Assembly: GCA_007121535.1 (NCBI GenBank)
Contig: SKKK01000271.1
Span: 1-32,956 of the forward strand
Reading direction: 5' to 3'
DNA from: Planctomycetaceae bacterium
GTDB taxonomy: Bacteria > Planctomycetota > Planctomycetia > Pirellulales > Pirellulaceae
Length of the DNA stretch: 32,956 nt
Shown: positions 15,950-24,742 of the stretch, piece by piece
Position numbering within the stretch: the stretch's first letter is position 1
Layout of the letters: the number at the start of each line of letters is the position of its first letter
Program-made: the position numbers and the translations under genes
The notes under the pieces: generated by a model
What the model saw: the letters and a program-made list of their open reading frames with translations, nothing else
Databases searched by the model: none
What the model was told of the DNA's origin: nothing

Positions 15950-17407
15950 TCAGCGTTTGGCGGCGGGACGCGAGGGGTCGGGTGCTGCGTTCAGGATCGC
16001 TCGTAGCTCGGCGACTTTGTCGGGGTGGCGATCGGCCAGGTTCTGCGATTCGTGCGGGTCGGTTTGATAGTCGAATAACTCGTACGCTTCGCCTTGGTTT
16101 CCTTGTCGATGGACGATCAGCCGCCAGCGATCGGTGCGGACGGTCCGTCGGCCGCCCGTCCAGAATCCGAGGGCCGGCTTGGTATCCAACGCCCGGGGAT
16201 CGGCCAGTTGAGGCTTCAAGCTATGGCCGCTCAAACCCTCGGGGGCGGGCAACGAACACAGATCCAGCAACGTGGGAAAAAGATCCACCGTCTCGACAAT
16301 CGCATCGCTGGCCTGGCCGGGATGCGGCATGCCGGGATAACGGATAATCACCGGCGCTCGAAGGGCGTGTTCGTACAGACAGTGCTTGCCCCAGATCGCG
16401 TGCTCGCCCAGCAGGAACCCGTGATCGCTCCATACGACCACCACCGTGTTGTCGGCCAACCCCAGTTCTTCCAGCGCCCGCACCACGCGTCCCAATTGTG
16501 CGTCCATGTAGCTGGTCGACGCCGCGTAGGCGTGGCGCATCAGCCGAGCGTACTCGGGGTCGTCGTCGGGATCTCGTCCATCGTGCCCGTAATTCCGGCG
16601 GAATTCACCGCTGCCATGCCAGCCCGATGGCTCGGCAGGTCGCTCGGTCACGACAGGAGCGGGAATCGTGTCGGGATCGTGGATGTCGAACCACTTCTTC
16701 GGCGCGGCAAAGGGCAGATGCGGTTTGAAAAAGCCGACCGCGAAAAACCAGGGTTCCTGTGTTCGAGCCAATTCGCCCAGCGTTCGCACGGCGTCGGCTG
16801 CTACCCAAGCGTCCGGATACGATTTATCGGGACCGTCGAAGGCTTCCCAAGCGGGCGATTTACCCGGAACCCTGGGAACCCCGTTGGCAAAGCCGTGCAT
16901 CATCGCTTGGGGTGTTGCCCACGGTGATTCAGGAACCCAGCACCGATCCCAAACACCGGGCAGTTCTTCAGGGCCTTCGGCCCAGCCGCGCCCCGTCCTT
17001 CCGCCCGGATAGTGGGTGATTTTGCCCAACGCAAGCGTCTGGTAACCGTGTTGCCGAAACACGGCGGGCAGACTGGACGCGGCCCATTGCTCGTGCGTCG
17101 ACGCAATGGCTCCGTTGCTCAAATGAGCCCGCACGTCCGGGTAACGACCACGGATCAGGGCATAACGCGATGCCCCACACGTCGGCACGTTGACGTAATG
17201 GTGGGTGAACAACCGGCCGGAAGCCGCCAACGCATCCAACTCGGGAGTCTTGGCATGCGCAACACCCAGGCACCCCAAGTCGTTGCGCAGGTCATCGATG
17301 GCCAGGAACAGCACATTGGGGCGTTCGGCTGCCGGCCCCCGGGTAGCGGCCATTGCGACCAACGCGACCAGCGCCCCGAGCCACCACGGTGTGAAACGAT
17401 CGTTCAT
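15950..17407 (-). CDS. Secreted S1-family sulfatase (iduronate-2-sulfatase-like)
   Basis: Predicted 485 residues. A signal peptide (~1-27, core WWLGALVALVAMAAT, Ala-rich end) directs export. Metal ligands begin with IDDL (D38, D39). The formylglycine site is CGASR (C77-R81), with Ala in place of the usual Pro of CxPSR; the CxAxR form is known to be accepted by the maturing enzyme. A C-terminal WSDHGFLLGEHAIWGKH stretch supplies further active-site residues. The overall pattern is closest to iduronate-2-sulfatase-like enzymes, which remove sulfate from sulfated glycans. The start at 17405-17407 is chosen for its AAGGGAAGG site and signal peptide; upstream codons run into a repeat element. It lies just downstream of a second sulfatase on the same strand. 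Substrate not determinable. Confidence 0.88.
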   Translation of the reverse strand: MNDRFTPWWLGALVALVAMAATRGPAAERPNVLFLAIDDLRNDLGCLGVAHAKTPELDALAASGRLFTHHYVNVPTCGASRYALIRGRYPDVRAHLSNGAIASTHEQWAASSLPAVFRQHGYQTLALGKITHYPGGRTGRGWAEGPEELPGVWDRCWVPESPWATPQAMMHGFANGVPRVPGKSPAWEAFDGPDKSYPDAWVAADAVRTLGELARTQEPWFFAVGFFKPHLPFAAPKKWFDIHDPDTIPAPVVTERPAEPSGWHGSGEFRRNYGHDGRDPDDDPEYARLMRHAYAASTSYMDAQLGRVVRALEELGLADNTVVVVWSDHGFLLGEHAIWGKHCLYEHALRAPVIIRYPGMPHPGQASDAIVETVDLFPTLLDLCSLPAPEGLSGHSLKPQLADPRALDTKPALGFWTGGRRTVRTDRWRLIVHRQGNQGEAYELFDYQTDPHESQNLADRHPDKVAELRAILNAAPDPSRPAAKR

Positions 17408-17454
17408 CGGCGTACCTTCCCTTCCGGCTTGTTCTCTGCTGTTTGTTCGGCGTG

Positions 17455-17540
17455 TCACCACATGGAAAGCGGGTTCTTCGAAAACGACTCCCGACCCCTT
17501 CGCGCCTGATTCCACCAAGAAACATCTGGCCGGGTGCTTA
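17455..17540. repeat. Dispersed palindromic element, copy A (partial), forming a gene's stop codon
   Basis: The right half of the element: an inner arm CGAAAACGACTCCCGACCCC (17479-17498), then the terminal repeat 17508-17540 ending GGGTGCTTA. The opposite inner arm is diverged. The last three bases, TTA, read on the minus strand, are the TAA stop of the second sulfatase gene. The copy also lies in the leader region of the first sulfatase gene. Confidence 0.8.
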
Positions 17541-19040
17541 CCGGATCTTGGGGTCGGGCAATTCCTGTTGGATGCCCTGGTCGATCGGCATCGGGTCGGT
17601 CTCCGGCGTCAAGCCCGTTTCGGCCATCAGCCGTGTCAGTTCGGCTTGCAACCGCTTGACGACCGGCGCGTACTTCGGTCGATCGATCAAGTTATAACGT
17701 TCCTCGGGATCGAACTCGATGTTGTACAGTTCGGCCATGTGCCGATCCGGACCACCGTCGCCGTGCGGGTAACGGATATACTTCCAGGAATCGGTCCGCA
17801 CGCCTCGAACGTTCGGCGTATAAGGAAACTGGACTTCGTAATCGTAGTAGTAGAACCACGATCGCCGCCAATCGGGATCGCCTTCGCGAACCAATTGCAC
17901 CCAGGACCGGCCGTGGATGTCTTCCAAGGGAGGCGCGCCGCACAACTCCAGGATGCTGGGGGCGATGTCGATCGTCAACACCTGCGGTTCGATCACCTTG
18001 GGGTCCTCCGGGTCCACCAGTCCGGGATAACGCACCAACAGCGGTACGCGAATGCTGGGCTCGTGCATGGTCCGTTTGTCGATCATCCCGTGTTCGCCAT
18101 TGAGAATGCCGTTGTCGCTCAGAAATACCACAACGGTGTTGTCCAGTTCCCCCCGTTCCTCTAATATGTCGTACAAGCGACCGACACTATCGTCCACCGA
18201 AAGCAAGGTCGCCCAGTATGCTTGGATCATCCTTTCAAAGTCTTTCACCCCCTCGGGGCTGTCGTCGGGAAAGTCCTCGCGCCAATCGAACAGCGGACCG
18301 TAAATACCGTGCCAGGTGTACAAGCGCTCTTGGATCCACGCCGGTTTGTCGTCCAACATGAAGGCCGTCTCGGGATACTGGATCCGCACGTGATCGAATG
18401 CGTTCTCGTATTTCGGTTCCGGGATGTAGAAGCTATGGGGGGCCTTGTGACCGACCATCAGCAACCAGGGCTGGTCACCACGCGGGCGATTCAGCCAATC
18501 GATCGCCATGTCCGTCACGACCGTCGTGTAGTACCCGGGCACGACTTCGCGTCGTTGGCCGTGGAAGTTGAATTTCGTGTCGAAGTACTGTCCCTGCCCT
18601 TTGTGCGTGACAAACCAATCAAAGCCCGGACGCGGTTCGTCGTTATCCTCGCCCATGTGCCATTTGCCGACGTACGCCGTGTTGTAACCCTCTTGTTGCA
18701 AAACGATCGGAAAACTCTTCAGGTCCTCGGGGTATTCCGTAAAATTGTCCGTCACCCCATGCGCGTGGGCATACAAGCCGCTCAGGATGCTCGCTCGGCT
18801 GGGCGAACACAGCGAGGTGGTGCAGAACATATTGGCGAAGTAGATGCCTTCCTTGGCCAGTCGATCGGTATTCGGCGTCTTCAGATGTCGGCTGCCGCCC
18901 ACTCCGACCGCATCGGTCCGCTGATCGTCGGTGATGATCACCAACACATTCGGCCGTTCACCCAACGCTCGGTGGGCAGTTCCGACAGTCAGCACGGCCA
19001 GCAGACCGATCAGCAGGTAACGATTTCGTGCAAACATCAT
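17538..19040 (-). CDS. Secreted S1-family sulfatase (N-acetylglucosamine-6-sulfatase-like)
   Basis: Predicted 500 residues. The signal peptide (~1-27, core [13 protein letters not shown]) ends near [11 protein letters not shown] (D38, D39) supplies metal ligands, CSPSR (C78-R82) is the canonical formylglycine site followed by ASILSG, and GKWHMG and [12 protein letters not shown] provide the rest of the active site. The pattern resembles glucosamine-6-sulfatase/mucin-desulfating enzymes, so removal of 6-O-sulfate from an amino sugar is a reasonable guess. The start is the first of two adjacent ATGs (19038-19040), with GGAG about 10 nt upstream. The TAA stop coincides with the end of repeat copy A. 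A sulfatase-maturing enzyme is needed but not encoded here. Confidence 0.88.
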   Translation of the reverse strand: MMFARNRYLLIGLLAVLTVGTAHRALGERPNVLVIITDDQRTDAVGVGGSRHLKTPNTDRLAKEGIYFANMFCTTSLCSPSRASILSGLYAHAHGVTDNFTEYPEDLKSFPIVLQQEGYNTAYVGKWHMGEDNDEPRPGFDWFVTHKGQGQYFDTKFNFHGQRREVVPGYYTTVVTDMAIDWLNRPRGDQPWLLMVGHKAPHSFYIPEPKYENAFDHVRIQYPETAFMLDDKPAWIQERLYTWHGIYGPLFDWREDFPDDSPEGVKDFERMIQAYWATLLSVDDSVGRLYDILEERGELDNTVVVFLSDNGILNGEHGMIDKRTMHEPSIRVPLLVRYPGLVDPEDPKVIEPQVLTIDIAPSILELCGAPPLEDIHGRSWVQLVREGDPDWRRSWFYYYDYEVQFPYTPNVRGVRTDSWKYIRYPHGDGGPDRHMAELYNIEFDPEERYNLIDRPKYAPVVKRLQAELTRLMAETGLTPETDPMPIDQGIQQELPDPKIR

Positions 19041-19121
19041 GATCAAGATTCTCCGTTCGTTGGAAGTGGTTGCCCAACCATCGAGTTTACCCCAATCATC
19101 GCCCAAAACAACCCGAGGGCG

Positions 19122-19150
19122 CTGACAACCCGGGGATCCGCAGTTATGAT
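19122..19150 (+). promoter_or_regulatory. Strong sigma-70-like promoter candidate for the PAS/phosphatase gene
   Basis: CTGACA (19122-19127) and TATGAT (19145-19150) are 17 bases apart, each matching the standard hexamer at 5 of 6 positions. Transcription would start near 19157, giving a leader of about 84 nt to the ATG at 19241. An earlier ATG at 19163 would leave almost no leader, so this supports the 19241 start. Confidence 0.55.
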
Positions 19151-19240
19151 AAGAGAAGGGGCATGTTCGGCCAGCGGTGTCCGGTGGCTACATCGGTGGC
19201 GACCGCCGCGAACGAAAGTAATTCGCTGGGCGAGACTGCG

Positions 19241-20794
19241 ATGACGACGACTGTTCTTGATGTTGTGATCGTCGCACCTGACGCGGCGACAGCGGCGTCG
19301 CTGAGCGAATTGTTGGGCGACGGCCCTTGTGAGGCGGGACAACCGCGGATCCATTTGCGATCGTTGTGTTCGTTGGGCGAGGCGACTCGGTGGGGGAATG
19401 CACCGAGGCCCGATGCCATGTTGCTGGATCTTCAGGTGCTGCAGAACGAAGGTTCGGCGTGCAGCGAACTGTTCTTCGCATCCCTGCGCGATACACCCAT
19501 CATTCTGGTGGACGATGCCGAAGCGATCGATCCCCGGGTTCGGGCGACCTGCCGCATCGTCGCGGACTATGTGCAACGCGGCCAATCGAGTGGTCCTTTA
19601 TTGCGACGCAGCATCATCCATGCGGTCGAATTGCAGCGAGGCCGTTTCGCTTTGCAGCAGAGCGAAGAGCGGTACCAACAGCTATTGCGGTCGATCAACA
19701 GCTATACCTATCACGTTGAGGTCAGCAATGGCCGTTCCACGTCCACGCAGCATGGTCCCGGATGTCTGGCAACGACGGGCTATGCTCCCGCGGATTATGC
19801 TGCCGATCCATTTCTGTGGTTTCGCATGATCCATCCGGAAGACCGACCGATGGTTCTGAATCACTTGGCTCGGCTTGAGTCCGGCGAACAGGTCGCACCG
19901 ATCGAGCATCGCATCCACCATCGAGACGGAACGGTACGTTGGATTCGCAATTCCGCCATCCCTCGTTACGATGCTGCCGGGCAACTGTGCCGTTACGACG
20001 GGCTGTTGGAGAACATTACCGAACGGAAGGCCGCGGAACTGGCGTTGCGCGAAAGCGAAGCGGATCTCCTGGCGGCTCGCGACGTCCAGCAGCGATTGCT
20101 GCCCCATCAGGCCCCCGTGCTGCCCGGCTTGGAAATGGCCGGAGCATCGTTTCCTTGCGAAACGGTGGGCGGCGACTATTTCGATTTCGTACCCATGTTG
20201 GATAACCAGTGGGGGATTGTGATTGCCGACGGAACCGGTCACGGATTGGCAGCGGCCCTGCTGGCAGCGGAACTGCAAGCGACGTTGCGGACGTTGGTCC
20301 ACACCTATCGAACGCCGGCCAAGATCCTGACGCTGGCCAATCGCATCTTGCTGCCCAGCATGCCCGATGCCTTTTTCATCACCGTCTTGTTTCTCCGCTT
20401 GGACGCTCGCACGCGAACCTGTACCTTCATATCCGCCGGGCACCCGGCACCGCGAATCCTGGACGCACGGGGCCGATTACGCGAGGTGCCGCCTGCCACC
20501 GCTTTGCCGTTGGGAATCCTGGAGAACACCACTTTTTCCAACGGTCCCTCGGTGCGTTTGAAGGACGGCGACGTCGCCCTGCTGTTCAGTGACGGGATGT
20601 ACGAAGTGTCGCCGCCCGGCGGAAAAATTTTGGGGATCGATGGTCTGGTACAGATCGTTCGCCGCTACCGCGACCAGCCCGCTGACGAAATCATTCGCCG
20701 AGTACATGAAGAAGTGGTTGCCTATGGCCGCCCCAACCAACCGCAGGACGACATGACGATCGTGATTCTAAAGGCGCTGGCGACCGGCAGATGA
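19241..20794 (+). CDS. Pseudo-receiver / PAS / SpoIIE (PP2C-type) phosphatase
   Basis: Predicted 517 residues. Residues ~1-125 resemble a response-regulator receiver (phospho-acceptor-like D63 in MLLDLQVL), but the usual N-terminal acidic pair is replaced by VIVAPD. Residues ~145-270 are a PAS domain with a PAC motif (HRDGTVRWIRN, ENITERK), joined by a short helix (AARDVQQRLLP) to a SpoIIE/RsbU-type phosphatase (~285-515) with GGDYFDF, ADGTGHG, SAGHPAPRI, SDGMYE and DDMTIVIL. Enzymes of this class dephosphorylate anti-sigma-factor antagonists in partner-switching control of stress or other sigma factors. No partner genes are nearby. Start chosen from promoter placement; upstream in-frame ATGs at 19070 and 19163 are less likely. 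It is divergent from the sulfatase gene. Confidence 0.85.
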   Translation: MTTTVLDVVIVAPDAATAASLSELLGDGPCEAGQPRIHLRSLCSLGEATRWGNAPRPDAMLLDLQVLQNEGSACSELFFASLRDTPIILVDDAEAIDPRVRATCRIVADYVQRGQSSGPLLRRSIIHAVELQRGRFALQQSEERYQQLLRSINSYTYHVEVSNGRSTSTQHGPGCLATTGYAPADYAADPFLWFRMIHPEDRPMVLNHLARLESGEQVAPIEHRIHHRDGTVRWIRNSAIPRYDAAGQLCRYDGLLENITERKAAELALRESEADLLAARDVQQRLLPHQAPVLPGLEMAGASFPCETVGGDYFDFVPMLDNQWGIVIADGTGHGLAAALLAAELQATLRTLVHTYRTPAKILTLANRILLPSMPDAFFITVLFLRLDARTRTCTFISAGHPAPRILDARGRLREVPPATALPLGILENTTFSNGPSVRLKDGDVALLFSDGMYEVSPPGGKILGIDGLVQIVRRYRDQPADEIIRRVHEEVVAYGRPNQPQDDMTIVILKALATGR

Positions 20795-21179
20795 ATAACC
20801 GAGCCGCTCGACGGCAGTCAGTTCCAGAAGCGGTCCAAAATGCGGTCCCGAGCGTGTTCGATCCTGGGCAACCTTGCAAATGCCGTCGCCCCCCCTGTTC
20901 GGCCACCTTGGCGATCCCGCGCGCGCGCAAAGCACCGGAAATCCAGTTCAGCCACATCACACCAAGACGATGGATTGTCGAGGACTGTGATGATGATGGG
21001 TGCTTAGCTCGCCCCAAGACTGAGTGACGTACGGCCGGGCTCAATTTCGTTTGCCGATGCTTGGATGCGACAGCGGCATCCGCTACAATCAAAGTTGACC
21101 TTTGTTTGCTTGTGTTTGATCGAGATCGGCAAACGCGTCGTACGATTCGCCTGGGACTCGAAATCATGAAGGTGCCGCC
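20795..21179. other. Intergenic region before the epimerase gene
   Basis: 385 bp without a convincing gene. A 78-codon open frame starting at 20791 has no sensible composition or motifs and was rejected. The right part holds a promoter candidate (21061-21089) and the inverted repeat CAAAG-TTGAC-CTTTG at 21090-21104 directly after it, which might be an operator. Confidence 0.5.
21061..21089 (+). promoter_or_regulatory. Sigma-70-like promoter candidate for the epimerase gene
   Basis: TACAAT (21084-21089, 5/6) lies 17 bases after TTGGAT (21061-21066, 3/6), about 90 bp before the epimerase ATG. An inverted repeat follows immediately at 21090-21104. Confidence 0.3.
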
Positions 21180-21947
21180 ATGCGTGTTTTGATGATCGGA
21201 GCCAACGGTTACATGGGGCCTCACGTGGTCCGCCTTCTTGCACCGCAGCATCAGCTTCGGATTACCGATATCCATCCGGCGCCCGAGGAGATTCGTCGAG
21301 CCTTTCCGGACCAGGAGTACTTCGACTTGGACATCACGGACTTCGACCAGGTCCTGCAGGCGGCCGAGGGGATGGACGCCATCATCAATCTGGCCGTGGT
21401 GCGCCGTGACCCCCGCCTGGCCTTCCTGGTGAACGCTCAAGGCTGCTACCACGTGCTGCAGGCGGCCGTGGGGCACGGGATTCGGCGAGTGATCAACACG
21501 GGACCGCACTTCACCGTCGCAGGGCCCGGTTACGAGGGTCTGGACTTCGAGATCAGTCCCGACGGCCCGCCGCAATCGGGCACCGGGCTGTACGCGCTGA
21601 CCAAATCCTTGGGCCACGAGGTCTGCCGCGCGTTCACCCACCACCACGACGTCTACGTTCAAGACCTGTTGTTCTATTCGCTGCGAGATCTTTCCCAGCT
21701 CACGCCGGAAGCCCGAGGCGTTCCGTTCGTCGTCTCCTGGCGGGACGCAGCCGAAGCGTTTCGCCTGAGTCTGGAGATCGATCTGCAACGTTTGCCGTCG
21801 CGATTCGAAACCTTTTTCATTCTCGGCGATCTGCCTCAAGCCAAGTTTTCCAACGAAAAAGCCAAGCGAGTTTTGGGGTTCCAGCCCAAGGACGACGTAG
21901 CCGTCCTGTGGCGTCAAGCAAGCCGGACTGGTGTTCCTGGAACGTAA
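21180..21947 (+). CDS. NAD-dependent epimerase/dehydratase (extended SDR family)
   Basis: Predicted 255 residues. The Rossmann motif GANGYMG lies at residues 8-14, the acidic DITDF after the second strand binds cofactor adenine, and a YALTK (YxxxK) active-site pair is present near 138-142. Typical family members have 300 or more residues, so the C-terminal substrate domain is short. Acting on nucleotide sugars or free sugar acids is typical for the family; the substrate cannot be read from sequence. GAAGGTG lies about 8 nt upstream of the ATG. Being next to a rhamnogalacturonan-lyase-like gene on the opposite strand suggests sugar metabolism, but the two are convergent rather than an operon. 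Confidence 0.8.
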   Translation: MRVLMIGANGYMGPHVVRLLAPQHQLRITDIHPAPEEIRRAFPDQEYFDLDITDFDQVLQAAEGMDAIINLAVVRRDPRLAFLVNAQGCYHVLQAAVGHGIRRVINTGPHFTVAGPGYEGLDFEISPDGPPQSGTGLYALTKSLGHEVCRAFTHHHDVYVQDLLFYSLRDLSQLTPEARGVPFVVSWRDAAEAFRLSLEIDLQRLPSRFETFFILGDLPQAKFSNEKAKRVLGFQPKDDVAVLWRQASRTGVPGT

Positions 21948-21959
21948 CGTTTTTCGTTC

Positions 21960-22091
21960 TAAGCACCTGGCCAGGAGTTTCTTGTCAAGTAAGGTCGCCT
22001 TGCATTGGGGACGCAACGGGGGTCGGGAGTCGTTTTCGGCCAACGATCTACCAAATGGGAAGCGGGTCAGCCGAAAACGACTCCCGACCCC
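21960..22091. repeat. Dispersed palindromic element, copy B
   Basis: It starts with a terminal repeat TAAGCACCTGGCCAGGAG at 21960 and carries the inner hairpin (22019-22091). The matching right terminal repeat is not clearly preserved, although weakly similar bases run to about 22141. The hairpin loop equals the reverse complement of the loop in copy C with few changes, so B and C are inserted in opposite orientations. It lies between the convergent epimerase and lyase genes. Confidence 0.85.
22019..22091. terminator. Perfect 22-bp hairpin, possible two-way terminator
   Basis: Arms 22019-22040 and 22070-22091 are exact reverse complements (22 bp) with a 29-base loop, lying between two convergent genes. 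There is no poly-T run, so a role in ending transcription in both directions is only a suggestion; it may simply be the structural core of the mobile element. Confidence 0.4.
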
Positions 22092-22162
22092 GTTCATGGG
22101 GCGGTCGGAGCCGGCGTTAAGAACCGGTGGCTTCGTCGCTTAGCGTTCGCAGTGCGTGATGC

Positions 22163-24742
22163 TCATCGATTTGCCGCCGGGATCTGCACGGGGACTTGGC
22201 CCCTTAGGGACACGTCGTCGGCTTTCAGGTGGGCGCGGACGATTCCTTGCTGGACGGCTTGTCCGTCGGTGGTCATGGTGACCAATTGGATCATGCGTTC
22301 GCCCGGTTCGATCCGGACGTCGAATTCGGCGGGCTCCAAGCGGATGCCGGCTGCGGATGACAGACGGACGTTGCCTTGGATCGCACGGTCTTGGGGCGCG
22401 GACACCACGACTTGCAGCACGGGGTGGTCACGGCCTTCGATCAAACAGGTCAGGTTCAGGTTGGGCGATTGCAGCTCGGGGTTGTAAGACAGGGTGGGGT
22501 CCTGGGTATAACCCATCGAGTTCATGGTGGTCACCTGGCGATAGACGGGATCCTGCATCAAGCATACACGGCGGTCCATCGCCGGGATCGGCGTGGTGTA
22601 GATCCTCAACTCACCCGCCACCGACACGATGATCTCTTCGCGCCAGTCGCCCAGCACGTCGGCTTTCAAGATCACTCGTCCCGTGATTCCTTCGGCCAAC
22701 GTGGTGCCTTGGTAGTCGGCGATCCGGCTGCCTCGCAGGATCTCTTTCTGCAGGTCGGCATCCCAATAAACCGTGCGGATGTCAAAGCTCCAGGGACAGT
22801 CCTCGCCGCTGCGCAGCACCGTGCCGTCGGCAGCGATCAACCAGCGATTCTCGGTCAGCTTGTGGCCGTCTGCATCGGCGCCGTACACTTCGGAACCGGG
22901 GCGAGTCGGATCGATGTTCGCGCACATGCCTTTGCCGTGGACATGGCGAGTGGGGGTGTCCAGCGCCCAGAGCTGCCGGCCGGTGCGGGCATCGACCAAG
23001 TTCAACCCGCCGCCGGCCGGTTGGCGCGTTTCCAACACGTAGGCGATCTCCATGCCGGGGTTACCGGGATAGATGTCCGCCAAATAGAAGGCGTCAGGAT
23101 GGCCTCGTCCCGTGCTCCACAAGGGGATTCCGTTGTCGTCCAGCACCGCGCTGCCCAGCAGGACTTCGTCGCGTCCGTCTCCGTCGATGTCGGCGCATTG
23201 GGTGAAGTGGGCGCCTTGTCCCCAATACATGCCGCCGTAGATTTCGTTATCGTACTGCCACAACGGTTCCAATTGTCCGTCACGCAACTGGAAGGCATGG
23301 ACCAGCATCCGGCCGTAGGTGCCCCGCAGCGTCAACAGACAGGGCGTCTTGCCGTCCAGATAGGCCACCGCCATTTGATTCCGGCTGGCCAAGTTATACG
23401 ATTCGAACGCGTCGCGGTCCGGCCAGGCCGCGCGGGCGATTTCCTTGCCGGTCATCCCGTCCCAGACCACCACGTACTCGGGGCCGCTGGTCACTTTGCC
23501 ATCTTCGTCGCGCGGATCGCCCTCGCCGATCTTCGCGGCCACCTCGGCTCGCCCGTTGCCGTTCAGATCGGCGACGATAAACGGCGAATACCAGATACCG
23601 CGTTCGATGGCCCATCCCAGATCGTGGGACCACAGAAACGTGCCGTCGCTCAGATAGGCTTCGATCTTGTACGTATCGGGTGACCTCTGCCAGTACACGT
23701 GCCAGGGGTCGATGTTTTGGTGGGGTTGCTTGATGACATAATCGTAGACTCCGTCGCCGTTTAGATCGGCGATGCCCACTTTTTGGAACAAAGTGGCTTC
23801 GTCGTGCAACGGGATGCGGACATAGGGTGTCCCGTCGCCCGTTTCTGCCCAGATGGCGTCGCCGGAAACGCCCGAGTGTCCGGCTGCAGGCCGGATCGTG
23901 TAGGTCGGCCGCGAGTCTTGTCGCGTGGCCGAGGTGTCCAGAAAGTCCGTGGTTTGCACCACTGGCTGCGGATTGACCTTCACTGCGGGTTCCTCGCCAT
24001 CGCGGCGGTACACGTCGAACGCGATGGACTCCGGATCTTCGGCCAACAGTCGCCAGCTCAAGTAGACGCCATCGTCGGTCCGCATGGCCACCGCGCCGCG
24101 TCCTAGCGTCTCACGGACTCGCTCTTTCGCCCAGCCTTGAACGGGGGGCCGCTGGGGAAATTCGAACTTTCCGAATTGCAACGACACGTCGTCGACGATG
24201 ACATCGGTCTTGCCGCGGCCGGTAAAGCGGACGCGGACTTCGTTCACGTCTTCCGGAATGCGCAGGAAGCCCTTGGCTTCGATCCACTGGCCCGTCATGG
24301 AAGCTCGACCGCTGCCCAGGTGCCAAGAAAACAGCTTCCCATCCTGGTATCCGACCACGTCGACCGAGATCGGTTGGCCTCCGACGGGGCCTTGCACCCA
24401 GGCCCGCACGCACAATTCGTCGCCCGGTTGGACTGTAAACCGCGTCGAGTTGGTCCACGCCCAATCGGCTTGGCCGTCATACTCGATCCGCACCGCGCGA
24501 TCACCGCTGTGGACCGGGTCGCTGACCACCGTCACCCGTCCGCCGGCATCGCGCGACCACCAGGTCCAGTTCGCCGCCGAGCCGTCGGACGTGGTTTGCT
24601 CGAAGCCCGGATTCACGATGCCTTCGTCGATCGTGCGGTGTTGCCCAAGGCCGGGCCGTCCCCACCCGGCGACGATCCACGCCATCAGCAGCATCACGGC
24701 AACGCGGCGTAACAGGGAGCCCTCGAGGTGAAATGTGCCCAT
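22163..24742 (-). CDS. Secreted rhamnogalacturonan lyase-like protein (PL11 type) with N-terminal carbohydrate-binding domain
   Basis: Predicted 859 residues from the ATG at 24740-24742, which gives a normal signal peptide (core VAVMLLMAWIVAGW, ending near GLG). Residues ~35-195 form a CBM4/9- or galactose-binding-like beta sandwich (NPGFEQ, HSGDRAVRIEYDG). From ~205 on, the chain resembles the PL11/YesW-type rhamnogalacturonan lyase: a beta propeller with calcium-binding repeats (DLNGDGVYDYV, DLNGNGRAEVA, DIDGDGRDEVL) and the C-terminal LSYNPELQSPNLNL stretch. Such enzymes cut rhamnogalacturonan I of pectin by beta-elimination. An upstream in-frame ATG at 24814 has a GGAGA site but would put 24 extra residues before the signal peptide. 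No transporter or regulator is adjacent. Confidence 0.83.
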   Translation of the reverse strand: MGTFHLEGSLLRRVAVMLLMAWIVAGWGRPGLGQHRTIDEGIVNPGFEQTTSDGSAANWTWWSRDAGGRVTVVSDPVHSGDRAVRIEYDGQADWAWTNSTRFTVQPGDELCVRAWVQGPVGGQPISVDVVGYQDGKLFSWHLGSGRASMTGQWIEAKGFLRIPEDVNEVRVRFTGRGKTDVIVDDVSLQFGKFEFPQRPPVQGWAKERVRETLGRGAVAMRTDDGVYLSWRLLAEDPESIAFDVYRRDGEEPAVKVNPQPVVQTTDFLDTSATRQDSRPTYTIRPAAGHSGVSGDAIWAETGDGTPYVRIPLHDEATLFQKVGIADLNGDGVYDYVIKQPHQNIDPWHVYWQRSPDTYKIEAYLSDGTFLWSHDLGWAIERGIWYSPFIVADLNGNGRAEVAAKIGEGDPRDEDGKVTSGPEYVVVWDGMTGKEIARAAWPDRDAFESYNLASRNQMAVAYLDGKTPCLLTLRGTYGRMLVHAFQLRDGQLEPLWQYDNEIYGGMYWGQGAHFTQCADIDGDGRDEVLLGSAVLDDNGIPLWSTGRGHPDAFYLADIYPGNPGMEIAYVLETRQPAGGGLNLVDARTGRQLWALDTPTRHVHGKGMCANIDPTRPGSEVYGADADGHKLTENRWLIAADGTVLRSGEDCPWSFDIRTVYWDADLQKEILRGSRIADYQGTTLAEGITGRVILKADVLGDWREEIIVSVAGELRIYTTPIPAMDRRVCLMQDPVYRQVTTMNSMGYTQDPTLSYNPELQSPNLNLTCLIEGRDHPVLQVVVSAPQDRAIQGNVRLSSAAGIRLEPAEFDVRIEPGERMIQLVTMTTDGQAVQQGIVRAHLKADDVSLRGQVPVQIPAANR

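Noticed and set aside
20791..21027. A 78-codon frame overlapping the end of the phosphatase gene
   Set aside because: It has an ATGA overlap but no motif, odd composition and no ribosome binding site; probably chance.
20691..22097. A 468-codon minus-strand frame covering the epimerase gene
   Set aside because: Its start lies in repeat copy B (GVGSRFR-like peptide), and it runs antisense to the epimerase, which has a Rossmann motif and YxxxK.
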